From NCBI GenBank assembly GCA_015522385.1, contig WAMJ01000270.1, positions 1 through 34,794 of the forward strand: a stretch of 34,794 bases of DNA, in the 5' to 3' direction. The notes below the pieces were generated by a model, which did not search any database, was not told where the DNA came from, and worked only from the letters and a program-made list of their open reading frames with translations. Source of the DNA: Candidatus Heimdallarchaeota archaeon (GTDB lineage: Archaea; Asgardarchaeota; Heimdallarchaeia; Heimdallarchaeales; Kariarchaeaceae). This document shows, one piece after another, positions 26,717 through 34,366 of this stretch; positions within the stretch are counted from its first letter, which is position 1, and each line of letters begins with the position of its first letter. The position numbers and the translations under genes are program-made.

Positions 26717-27644
26717 GGAACAAGGTGATGTAGAGAACCGTGCTAATCGCGAGGTTAATGACAAGTGCTAGCCCAGCGGTTCCAGCATCTGCTCCAAGGA
26801 GTACCAGTATGCCCAAGGCAGTGAGCTGTGAGCTCCCCAGTGCGCCGGGTGTCCCTGAACTTACTCCGATGGCATAGGAGAAGCCGAGAACAGACATCAA
26901 CTGGAATATATTGAGTCCGATCCCAAATGAGTTCATGAGCACGGAGAATCCTACAAGTTCAAGACACCATCGACCCGCGGTTGTCAGGGTGAGGAGTGAG
27001 AAGATTCTACTGTCCTTAAGCTCCACGAGACTTCGGTAGTAGTCATTAGCTAGATTCTCCACAAAGGAGTGGATTCTGGAGAGTTTCCAGATAAACAGAG
27101 GTCTGGTGATTCGGAGAAGAGCAAGACCAACCCTCTTTGAGACCAACGCAGCTATCACCACTGCAAGGACCGAGATCAGAACAGCGAGGTAGGTGTAGAG
27201 CAAGATGACCTCTGACGAGGGCAATAAGAGGAGGGAGGTGCTGACGAATGACAGTATTATTACGACATCGAAGATCCTCCCCACTGCTATCACTGAGAGA
27301 GACTCCCCCCTCTGTACGGAGAAGTTCTCCCTGTAGATCTCCATCGCAACCAGCTCACCACTCTTGAGGGGACCGTAGATAGAGACCACCCCCGCGAGCA
27401 TTCCTGCAGGAAGATAACGAAAGAGGGAGGCATCTGTGTAGGCTGCGACCCTGAAAACCGAGTAGTTTCTCAGCATCCTGAGGAAGAAGGTGACGACACC
27501 TAGGAAAAGGAGTAGTGCAATAATTCCTTGGTTACTTGCCACATAGGTTGGAAACTGTGAGAAGTCCGTGAGGAGAAAGACCACACCCACTAGGAGGATC
27601 GAGATGATCGTGAGGACTGAGGAGTTCACACTCACCACTTCCAC
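26661..27644 (-). CDS. AglD / LPG-synthase-TM-like membrane protein (flippase-like)
   Basis: A 327-residue integral membrane protein with about eight helices. The family signature is visible: PLKSGELVAMEIYR followed by SLSVIAVGRIFDVVIIL (conserved Lys, Gly-Glu and Arg..Asp), and SSGTPGALGSSQLT near the end. Relatives form the membrane part of lysylphosphatidylglycerol synthases or accompany lipid-linked sugar enzymes such as AglD; no glycosyltransferase domain is attached. The first GTG (27644) lies inside the 3' end of the DinB-like gene, a 13-base overlap that suggests coupled translation. Starts a few codons later are also possible. The 3' end overlaps PrsW by 56 bases. Confidence 0.82.
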   Translation of the reverse strand: MEVVSVNSSVLTIISILLVGVVFLLTDFSQFPTYVASNQGIIALLLFLGVVTFFLRMLRNYSVFRVAAYTDASLFRYLPAGMLAGVVSIYGPLKSGELVAMEIYRENFSVQRGESLSVIAVGRIFDVVIILSFVSTSLLLLPSSEVILLYTYLAVLISVLAVVIAALVSKRVGLALLRITRPLFIWKLSRIHSFVENLANDYYRSLVELKDSRIFSLLTLTTAGRWCLELVGFSVLMNSFGIGLNIFQLMSVLGFSYAIGVSSGTPGALGSSQLTALGILVLLGADAGTAGLALVINLAISTVLYITLFLISLLWLWIQNEGQPKSP

Positions 27645-28060
27645 AGTGCAAATTGGTTCTTCTTGTCGATTTTCACTCCGTTGAGCTTGAGCGTAAGCAT
27701 GATCTGTCCCCGGTGGTGAGACTCATGTGAGACGAGGTAGGAGACGAACATGAGGATATTTTTTATCCCCGTGATTTTCGTCCCCTCATTTCCCAAATTA
27801 ATCAGGTTCTGGATGGCTGTACCCGATGATTCCAGTGACTCGACGATGGAGACCATGGTATCACCAGGAGCCATATATTCCTGACGGGGTTTGATGGCAC
27901 TGAGCCACTGGGTCCTCACCTTGGCCATGTGATGAAGTACCTTAACTAATGTACGTGCACGGGGGCGTGGGCTAAGCTCTTCATTCCCTTCCACCATCCT
28001 GATTACCATGAGGTTCATCGATTGATGAGTGTTCCATGCTGTGAGCAGATCATCTTGCAC
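27632..28060 (-). CDS. DinB-like four-helix protein
   Basis: A 142-residue protein with the DinB/YfiT bundle pattern: a His in the second helix region (VLHHMAKVRTQWL) and the last-helix motif HESHHRGQIMLTLKLNG that supplies metal-binding His residues. DinB-family enzymes include metal-dependent thiol S-transferases; the substrate here is unknown. It starts at GTG 28060 with a TATA-like TCTTTAAG about 29 bases upstream. It is followed by, and overlaps, the flippase-like gene. Confidence 0.82.
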   Translation of the reverse strand: MQDDLLTAWNTHQSMNLMVIRMVEGNEELSPRPRARTLVKVLHHMAKVRTQWLSAIKPRQEYMAPGDTMVSIVESLESSGTAIQNLINLGNEGTKITGIKNILMFVSYLVSHESHHRGQIMLTLKLNGVKIDKKNQFALWKW

Positions 28061-28159
28061 TACCTACTAATCTGTCGGGATTACACTTAAAGATTCCCGA
28101 TAAGCAACTGACCTCTTGGAAACTGAACCCTTTTATCGTCCTCAGTCAAGCGTTTCTCT

Positions 28160-28639
28160 ATGAACCTACTTGTAGATTTCGTCGAGCAGATTAAGACCGC
28201 GAGGTGGTACACCGAGCACAGATTCAGGAAGAGGGCTGAGGAGGGAGACGATGTGGAGAGTCTGCTCGTCACCGAGATTCCTGGAGACGGGGAGAGTCCC
28301 TTGCAGATCGCCACACACGCTGTGAGCGCTCTGCACAAATTCGTCAGGGGTGTTGAGGATCCAGATCTCGACCTCACAAAGCTCGAGGTCCCCGTGGACA
28401 AATCCCTCAAACCCTCAGAGCAAATCCACTCCCTCTACCAGCTTGCCGTTGATGATATGTCAAAGCTCGGGGACAGATTCTCCTCGCTCGACGACTCTTT
28501 GGTCAATCCCTACAACAAGAAAGAGACTACGCTGCGCGAGATGGCGAGGTTCTTCGCTTTCCACCTGATCGAGCACTCAGGGCAAGTAATTCGTTTCCAG
28601 CACCACCTTGCTAGCTGCGTCACTCACCAGGAGCGGTAA
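28160..28639 (+). CDS. Second DinB-like protein
   Basis: A 159-residue helical protein. ATHAVSALHKFVRG and the final HLIEHSGQVIRFQHHLA fit the DinB bundle with His residues in the expected places, but it is diverged from its neighbour. A TATA-like CTTTTATCG lies about 25-30 bases before ATG 28160. It is divergent from the other DinB-like gene (99 bases), so the pair shares one control region. Its 3' end overlaps the convergent ABC permease gene by 20 bases. Confidence 0.7.
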   Translation: MNLLVDFVEQIKTARWYTEHRFRKRAEEGDDVESLLVTEIPGDGESPLQIATHAVSALHKFVRGVEDPDLDLTKLEVPVDKSLKPSEQIHSLYQLAVDDMSKLGDRFSSLDDSLVNPYNKKETTLREMARFFAFHLIEHSGQVIRFQHHLASCVTHQER

Positions 28640-29417
28640 ATCTTTCCAGTGATCTGCTCCAGACCACCTTGTTCAGGAGACGGAGGAGAATAATCCATAC
28701 CAGCAGTATCGCTAGCCGAAGAATGATGAGGGAGTTGTCTGTCGATCCGATGAGAATCGATGCAGGGAGGTCTATCATCCCGCTCATTGGATTCAGGTAG
28801 AGCACGTACCTCATAGACTCCGGGAAGATTGACAATGGGATGAGCACGCCCCCGAAAAACTGCAGAAGGTTGAAGAGCGTGTACTTGATCGACTCCACGG
28901 TTCCAACGAAGATCGAGAGGGAGCCAATAATCATTACGAGGTAGTACTGGACAAAGCTGTTGGCAACGACGATTGAGATGACGAGGAGCACCTTCAGGGG
29001 ATCGAGCACGACTGTAATTCCAGCCATTAGCAGCATGACCGTCATGGAGATCAGCCCGATGACGCTGTAGAGGATGAATGTCCCCCACGACGAGTAAATC
29101 TCCAAGGTGTGGTAGTCCATGGGGAGTGTGAGGTCAGCTACTGCTCTACCCGATATTAGTTTGCTTTGAACGATCTGCAGAAGGGTGTTCGTGTCATACA
29201 GATAGCTTAGGAACGAGGTGAACGCGGTGAACAGGAGGATCTGTGACCTAGTCAGTCCGCTGAAGCTGGCGTTTCCTGCGATGACGAAATCCCACAGAAG
29301 CCACGTGATGTACGTCCTCAAGGGGAGACCGATGAAGAGGAAGACGAAGTTCATCCTGAAGACCATCTCGCTCCTGAGGGTGATGAGTACCGTTGCCCGA
29401 ATCCTCTCGAACATCAC
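28620..29417 (-). CDS. ABC-2 type permease subunit
   Basis: A 265-residue membrane protein with six hydrophobic helices and an ABC-2/DUF990-like profile (cytosolic N terminus MMFERIRATVLITLRSEMVF, then RMNFVFLFIGLPLRTYITWLLWDF; YLNPMSGMIDLP before the last helix). It is the last gene of a three-gene operon after the ATPase and the first permease. Its ATG overlaps the upstream stop by four bases. Complexes of one ATPase and two such permeases are ATP-driven exporters of unknown substrate. Confidence 0.85.
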   Translation of the reverse strand: MMFERIRATVLITLRSEMVFRMNFVFLFIGLPLRTYITWLLWDFVIAGNASFSGLTRSQILLFTAFTSFLSYLYDTNTLLQIVQSKLISGRAVADLTLPMDYHTLEIYSSWGTFILYSVIGLISMTVMLLMAGITVVLDPLKVLLVISIVVANSFVQYYLVMIIGSLSIFVGTVESIKYTLFNLLQFFGGVLIPLSIFPESMRYVLYLNPMSGMIDLPASILIGSTDNSLIILRLAILLVWIILLRLLNKVVWSRSLERFTAPGE

Positions 29418-30199
29418 AGGCTCCCTCCCGACTGGTAGTTCCTCAGTCCGTAGTTCCAGAGGAGGGCGAAGAGCTTCAGCCAGATCAAGAGGAGGACAAG
29501 GAGCGACGTCACACCCACGACAAAATCTGTGACGGAGACCCTCATGGTGATGACCTCGGCAGGGAAGCTAGAGATGAACACCACGGGGATGACAAATGTA
29601 AGGACGAATCTTGTTCCGCTTCCGATTTTGTCGAGGGGGAACCGCTTGGCCTGGTCAAGTTCGGTAAGTGACTCAACGACCGCTCCGATATTCCCCAACC
29701 AGAATGACAAGAGGTTGAGCGTCATGAAGAAGATGTTCTCGAGTAGAGAGCCTAGGATCGCCAGTAAGATCCCGAGACCGAGGAGAAGAGGATTAACCGA
29801 TGGTCGTAGAGCGATGGCGATGGCAAGAACCAGCAGAGCTGTCACCGGACGGACGAACCGGTCTGGTGAGAGGTTGTCCCCGATTAGACCAGTTGTCGGG
29901 CTCACAGGAAGCACGAGGATGTCATCGAGCAGTCCATTAGGTACGGCATAGGGCAGAGAGAAGAACCCAATTCCGAAGACCATGAACATCCCAAAGTTCA
30001 GCTCATAAAATGCGATGAGGTAGAGGAGATCCTCGAATTTCCACGAGCCGATGGTGCTGTTCAGCTCGAAGCTGGCGATAATCAGCCAGAAGATGACAAA
30101 CTCTGTGCTCGCCAGCAGACGCTGTATGACATTGGTCACGAAGGACAGACGGAACACCATGAGCTCCCTTAGATTCAGTCTGACATAGCTCCAAATCAT
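29414..30199 (-). CDS. ABC-2 type permease subunit (first of two)
   Basis: About 261 residues with six hydrophobic helices, similar in layout to the next gene (MIWSYVRLNLRELMVFRLSFVTNVIQRLL; LPVSPTTGLIGDNLSPDRFVRP in the loop after helix 3). The start is taken at ATG 30199, just after the ATPase stop and preceded by GGTGGATTG. A longer frame would overlap the ATPase gene. It probably forms a heterodimer with the following permease. Confidence 0.85.
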   Translation of the reverse strand: MIWSYVRLNLRELMVFRLSFVTNVIQRLLASTEFVIFWLIIASFELNSTIGSWKFEDLLYLIAFYELNFGMFMVFGIGFFSLPYAVPNGLLDDILVLPVSPTTGLIGDNLSPDRFVRPVTALLVLAIAIALRPSVNPLLLGLGILLAILGSLLENIFFMTLNLLSFWLGNIGAVVESLTELDQAKRFPLDKIGSGTRFVLTFVIPVVFISSFPAEVITMRVSVTDFVVGVTSLLVLLLIWLKLFALLWNYGLRNYQSGGSL

Positions 30200-30203
30200 C
30201 TTA

Positions 30204-31139
30204 TCAATCCACCAGTACCTTCTGGAGAGTGTTCTTCTCAATCCTCACATCAGAGACCTCGAAACGATCATACACTTCCTTTATGATACGCTCTACACCC
30301 TCTTTGTAGAAGATTCGGAGGGTGCTGCCCTCGTATCGTAGGTCGAATCCGAGATCAGTGAGCTCACTGCTCCTGTCCTCTCCCTCTACGGAGAACTCTA
30401 CCACATTTGTCAGCCCGATCTCGTCGACCAATTGCTCAAGGCTTCCACTAAGTACCAGTCTCCCCCTTGAGAGGACGAGATATTCATCGCACATGTTCTC
30501 CAGCTCGGTGAGGTCGTGGCTAGATATCAGAACAGTGACATCATTCTTCACCACATAGGTCTTGAGGAGTTCCCTGAACGATGTCTTCGCCTTGAAGTCG
30601 AGTCCGATCGTTGGCTCGTCGAGGAGCAGGAGCTTTGGACCATGGAGCAGCGCTGCTACAAGATCGCACTTCCTCCTCTGCCCTAGGCTCAGCTCCCTCG
30701 GGGGGCGATCGATGAGATCGGTAATTCCGAAGAGCTGTGTCAGATCCTTCAGACGCGCTTGGTAGACCTCCTTTGGCACGCTGTAGATATCGCGTAGCCA
30801 CTCGTAGGTGTACTTGACAGGGAGCGTAGTCCTGAGCAACGACCTCTGTCCAAAGATGACACCCACCTCCTTCATCAGCTCCTTGCGATTGGTAAAGGGG
30901 TTTTTTCCTAGGACCTCAATAGCCCCCTCATTCGGACTAAGTATCCCAGTGAGGAGCTTAATGGTGGTGGACTTACCCGCTCCATTCTCACCGATGAGCC
31001 CCACAATTCCTCCCTCCACATAGAAGTTGAGATCCCTCACTGCTTCTACGACACGGAAATCAGGTTTGAAGAACCCCTTCAGTCCATTTTGGATACGGAC
31101 TCTGTAGTTCTTCGAGACATTCTGGAAGCGGATCTTCAT
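30204..31139 (-). CDS. ABC transporter ATP-binding protein
   Basis: A 311-residue ATPase: Walker A GENGAGKST (50-58), Q-loop at FGQRS (about 98), signature LSLGQRRKCD (150-159), Walker B LLLLDEP (170-176) and switch His208 in SSHD. The first 40 residues match the NatA/DUF990-associated subgroup (FQNVSKNYRV). The C-terminal 90 residues form a small alpha/beta tail. It powers the two ABC-2 permeases encoded directly downstream. ATG 31139 lies about 22-32 bases from a TATA-like CTTTTATATTT, giving a probably leaderless operon message. Confidence 0.93.
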   Translation of the reverse strand: MKIRFQNVSKNYRVRIQNGLKGFFKPDFRVVEAVRDLNFYVEGGIVGLIGENGAGKSTTIKLLTGILSPNEGAIEVLGKNPFTNRKELMKEVGVIFGQRSLLRTTLPVKYTYEWLRDIYSVPKEVYQARLKDLTQLFGITDLIDRPPRELSLGQRRKCDLVAALLHGPKLLLLDEPTIGLDFKAKTSFRELLKTYVVKNDVTVLISSHDLTELENMCDEYLVLSRGRLVLSGSLEQLVDEIGLTNVVEFSVEGEDRSSELTDLGFDLRYEGSTLRIFYKEGVERIIKEVYDRFEVSDVRIEKNTLQKVLVD

Positions 31140-31160
31140 ACGAAGTTCGCAGGTGTAGAG

Positions 31161-31171
31161 AAATATAAAAG
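31161..31171. promoter_or_regulatory. TATA-like box between the ABC exporter and GH57 genes
   Basis: The A/T block reads TTTTATATTT on the minus strand at the expected distance from the ATPase ATG (31139). In the plus direction (AAATATAAAAG) it could also serve the GH57 gene with a leader of about 80 nt. Confidence 0.5.
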
Positions 31172-31274
31172 TTTAGGATGAAAGCACTCATTTTTCTGTT
31201 GGAGAAGCTACAGATCTCACTTTCCTTCAGTACAGAGTACACCATTTCAAAAGTAGATATACTAGTGCCCAACT

Positions 31275-33125
31275 GTGAGCATCCAGTTGGGTATCCTCCT
31301 CCATTCGAACATGCCATTCACATGGGCGTACGAGCCAGCTCTCCACAGCAGTTACAGACCGGTAACTGAGATCACGCTCGCACAGGACCTGCCCATAACC
31401 TTCCACTGGGCTGCTCCTCTCTCACAGATGATGAGCTGGAGGCACCCCAAGGTCATCGAGCTGATCAAGGAGGGCTTGTCCACTGGTGTATTCGAACTCA
31501 TGGGCTCTGCGTATGCCCAGAATGTTATGGAAGCGACCAGCGATTGGGCGAACCGGGAGCAGATCACGCACAATAAAGATGTTTTAGAGAAGATATATGG
31601 AATAGTACCCCGTGGGTTCTGGAATCCAGAGCGAGTATGGAACGACAGCTTTGCAGGACTCATAATGGACTTTGGCTTCGACCACACTGTCATCGAAAGA
31701 CGCATTCTTGAGCCCCTCAACCCCGAACAAGCGAATCGGTTGTACTCACAAAGAGTCAGGGGGAAGAAGCTGACCTACCTTCCCGACGACCAAGAGGTCC
31801 TCCGGTCCTTTGACTCGGTGATATGGTCGGGAGAGATGGACAGATTCATAAAGCTAATGGAGGCATACGTTGACCAAGGCAAGGAGAAGGCAGTGTACGC
31901 ACAGGATACGGAGGCTATCGGTTTCTGGCAGATTGCCCATAATAAGGATCCTCGGACCTTCCAACAGAATTTCAAGAAGCTCCTCGGAGCAATCTCTGAC
32001 AATTCATGGATCGAGGTCGTACCCCTTTCAGAAATGGCGATGGGAGATAGTATAGTCGTAGAGGGACTTGTCAGAGGACAGGCGTCTTGGATGGAGGATT
32101 CTGTCAAGGAGGATGGGTACAAGGACTACTTCGCCTACCTCGCAGAATCTCCAGAGATAAGGTACTACAGAACCCTTCACATGCAGGTCGAGAAGAAGTT
32201 GAGAGGAGCAAGTGCTGGAGAGGTCACCGAAGTCGCCAAGCAGGTTTACCTCAAGTCTCAGTTTGAGTTCGGCTGCGCACCCGGTTCCATGGGTGGAGAC
32301 CATACCCGCTACCTCCTAAATGTCCCTGGACAGATGACATGGGAGTCACTAAGGTACGCAGAACGGCTATTGTCGTACAAGCAGAATGACAGGGGACTAG
32401 AATGGATGAACTTCCACGGGCATCCACTCGTCCGCTGGCAGAACGACAGCCACCGACTCCTGCTTAGCCCATATGGTGGGAGAGTCGTGGAGCTGATCTC
32501 AAATGGCAAGATCATCTCACCGTCTCCGTACTTCTACAACCGATCGGGAGCTATCCACGAGCTCGACCACCCCTCACCACGGTTCAGATTCCCAGAGTAC
32601 GGGACCACCATGGATCACGGGGGATCGCTATTCGAGGACCGGATGGATGTCGATGGGAAGAAGTGGGGAACCCTTGGTCACGTGGAGACGATCTACAGTA
32701 TCGATAGAACTATGGTTCATGAGAACAGCCTACCACACACGTACTACAATACGCAGGTCATCCCCTTCATCCCTGAGGTGAAGATGTGGAGAAGGGACGG
32801 TGACATCACATTGCAGAAGCGGTTGCACCTCTCCAAAGATATCAGAATTGACTACAGGATAAGCTCACGGGAGGAAGTCCACTGCGTTAATTTCTCCGTG
32901 ACCAACGAGTTGTCCCCTTCCCCGATGGAACTGCTGAACGGAGGGAAGATTATCGTGGACGGGAGCAGTCTCTCACATGGAGGTACAACATGTACCCTTG
33001 ACCTTGGCGACATGGAGGTCATTCATCAGAGGGCGGTCTTCGCCCACAGAGTGGTCGGATTGATTAATTGGGAAATATCCCCGGAGAACCCTCTTGAATT
33101 ATCAATTTCACTAAATGTAAAGTAG
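31275..33125 (+). CDS. Glycoside hydrolase family 57 protein
   Basis: A 616-residue cytosolic enzyme (no signal peptide). GTG 31275 is chosen because the product begins with IQLGILLHSNMPF, matching the family's first strand and HSHMP-like motif. An ATG at 31178 is in another frame and not supported. The GH57 motifs continue with GFWNPERVW, where Glu119 is the expected nucleophile, and YAQDTEAIGFW, where Asp211 is the candidate acid/base (about 90 residues later). The C-terminal half (about 380-616) is a beta-rich domain like those of GH57 amylases and glucanotransferases (GGRVVELIS, TMDHGGSLFEDRM). It probably acts on alpha-glucans; exact activity cannot be read. It is divergent from the ABC exporter. 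Confidence 0.82.
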   Translation: MSIQLGILLHSNMPFTWAYEPALHSSYRPVTEITLAQDLPITFHWAAPLSQMMSWRHPKVIELIKEGLSTGVFELMGSAYAQNVMEATSDWANREQITHNKDVLEKIYGIVPRGFWNPERVWNDSFAGLIMDFGFDHTVIERRILEPLNPEQANRLYSQRVRGKKLTYLPDDQEVLRSFDSVIWSGEMDRFIKLMEAYVDQGKEKAVYAQDTEAIGFWQIAHNKDPRTFQQNFKKLLGAISDNSWIEVVPLSEMAMGDSIVVEGLVRGQASWMEDSVKEDGYKDYFAYLAESPEIRYYRTLHMQVEKKLRGASAGEVTEVAKQVYLKSQFEFGCAPGSMGGDHTRYLLNVPGQMTWESLRYAERLLSYKQNDRGLEWMNFHGHPLVRWQNDSHRLLLSPYGGRVVELISNGKIISPSPYFYNRSGAIHELDHPSPRFRFPEYGTTMDHGGSLFEDRMDVDGKKWGTLGHVETIYSIDRTMVHENSLPHTYYNTQVIPFIPEVKMWRRDGDITLQKRLHLSKDIRIDYRISSREEVHCVNFSVTNELSPSPMELLNGGKIIVDGSSLSHGGTTCTLDLGDMEVIHQRAVFAHRVVGLINWEISPENPLELSISLNVK

Positions 33126-33128
33126 GTC

Positions 33129-34178
33129 TCAGAACCTCTTCCGAGTCACGACCAGTGCAAGAATGGCAACGGAGATACCAAGCGCGAGATATGGGAAGTC
33201 CGCGGTGTTGGTCTCCGTCTCACCGAGAAGAGCGATTGAGCTGTCCATGTCCTCCACGACAGATGCTTCAACACCAATTGATGGGTCATATTTAATGTTT
33301 GAGCCGTGAGGGATTGCTATGGCGAAGACGTCACCTGCAGATGCGACAACAGGCAGACTGTTTCCGTCAATGTCAGCGGTCTCTACCCATGAAAGGAACA
33401 TGGGTGCACCCTCTCCGTAGTTCATCATGGTGTTGTTGTTAAGAACTTCTGTCCTGAACTCTCCCATGTCACCCATAGATCCACCTTTTCCTCCCTTGTC
33501 CATCATGGATCGCTCCCTCATCATGTTCATCTCACCCCTCATTGACTGTACATCATGGAGCAGCGCTATGTTTGAAGTGTTAGATATATAGGGGTAGTTG
33601 ATCTCAACGGACCACTTCCAACTGAGAACACCCAACTCCGATGAGTTCCCTCCGAGATCCAGCCTGAAAACCCCATCAGGTGAAGACACTGTGTAGGATC
33701 CGTTGTCATCGGTCTCGACAGGGTTGAGCGTGGAGGAGTTAAGGTAGTAAATTGACACCAGAGTGTCCTGTGCATCGAAGCCTGCAGTTCCAGTCTCCTC
33801 AAACTCCACAATCGCGTAGAGTGTCACGTTCATCTGGTTCTGGAAGGACGATGGGGAACTCATGTCACCCATGAATCTCCCCATGTCCCTCTCTTCGGGA
33901 GCATTACCATGAGAGTCTCCAGAAGCGCCATCACCCATATCCCCTTTTCTCTCCTCCATCATCTGCATCGATTCCTCGTTGGGTGTCATTAGGAGGGAGA
34001 TGACAATTCCCTCATCGGTGACATCCAATGATCCATTCACAACCATGTGTTCTGTTCTAGTCTCAAACCCACTATCCATGTAGCGGGAATTTTGTTCTTC
34101 TGAGCCATGAGCCCCTGCCCCAGAGATTAGGAGCAGCGAGATCATCAATAATCCGGATAAGATCAATGAACGTTTCAT
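33129..34178 (-). CDS. Secreted Met-rich membrane-anchored protein, possibly metal binding
   Basis: A 349-residue protein with signal peptide MKRSLILSGLLMISLLLISGAGA, a beta-like extracellular region with N-glycosylation sequons, and a C-terminal helix (FPYLALGISVAILALVVTRKRF). Two stretches are unusually rich in Met, Asp, Glu and Gly: around residues 70-110 (MQMMEERKGDMGDG, then DMGRFMGDM) and around 217-245 (MRGEMNMMRERSMMDKGG). Such segments occur in extracellular copper-binding proteins. It is divergent from the HMA/DHAKM protein across a shared palindromic region, which supports a metal-related role by inference. The family was not recognised. A TATA-like box about 27 bases upstream suggests a leaderless message. 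Confidence 0.7.
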   Translation of the reverse strand: MKRSLILSGLLMISLLLISGAGAHGSEEQNSRYMDSGFETRTEHMVVNGSLDVTDEGIVISLLMTPNEESMQMMEERKGDMGDGASGDSHGNAPEERDMGRFMGDMSSPSSFQNQMNVTLYAIVEFEETGTAGFDAQDTLVSIYYLNSSTLNPVETDDNGSYTVSSPDGVFRLDLGGNSSELGVLSWKWSVEINYPYISNTSNIALLHDVQSMRGEMNMMRERSMMDKGGKGGSMGDMGEFRTEVLNNNTMMNYGEGAPMFLSWVETADIDGNSLPVVASAGDVFAIAIPHGSNIKYDPSIGVEASVVEDMDSSIALLGETETNTADFPYLALGISVAILALVVTRKRF

Positions 34179-34227
34179 AGTGAGATAACAATTGGTGATA
34201 CACTATACATAACTTGTGCTAAAAATC

Positions 34228-34269
34228 GACTCAAATCTGTTTCCTCAAAATTTGAGCTAGATTTGAGTC
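34228..34269. promoter_or_regulatory. Compound inverted repeat (four CTCAAA/TTTGAG half-sites), probable operator
   Basis: GACTCAAATCT (34228-34238) is matched exactly by its reverse complement AGATTTGAGTC (34259-34269). Between them CTCAAAATTTGAG (34244-34256) is a palindrome around a central A. All four arms carry CTCAAA or TTTGAG. The element lies between TATA-like boxes of the two divergent genes, so one regulator could control both. Confidence 0.65.
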
Positions 34270-34328
34270 ACCATAGAACAAGCAGATATTGGAATCTAAT
34301 ATATCAATATTCGACACGTCAAAACCCT

Positions 34329-34335
34329 TATATGT
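34329..34335 (+). promoter_or_regulatory. TATA-like box of the HMA/DHAKM gene
   Basis: TTATATG, preceded by AAAACCC, lies about 35 bases before ATG 34367. A GAGG at 34356-34359 is seven bases before the ATG. Confidence 0.45.
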
Positions 34336-34366
34336 GTGGAGGATTCTTACACTTAGAGGATATATT

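Noticed and set aside
31178..31369. ATG-started frame just upstream of and overlapping the GH57 start
   Set aside because: It is in a different frame from the GH57 motifs and encodes nothing recognisable; the GTG at 31275 already gives the family's N-terminal strand and HSNMPF motif.
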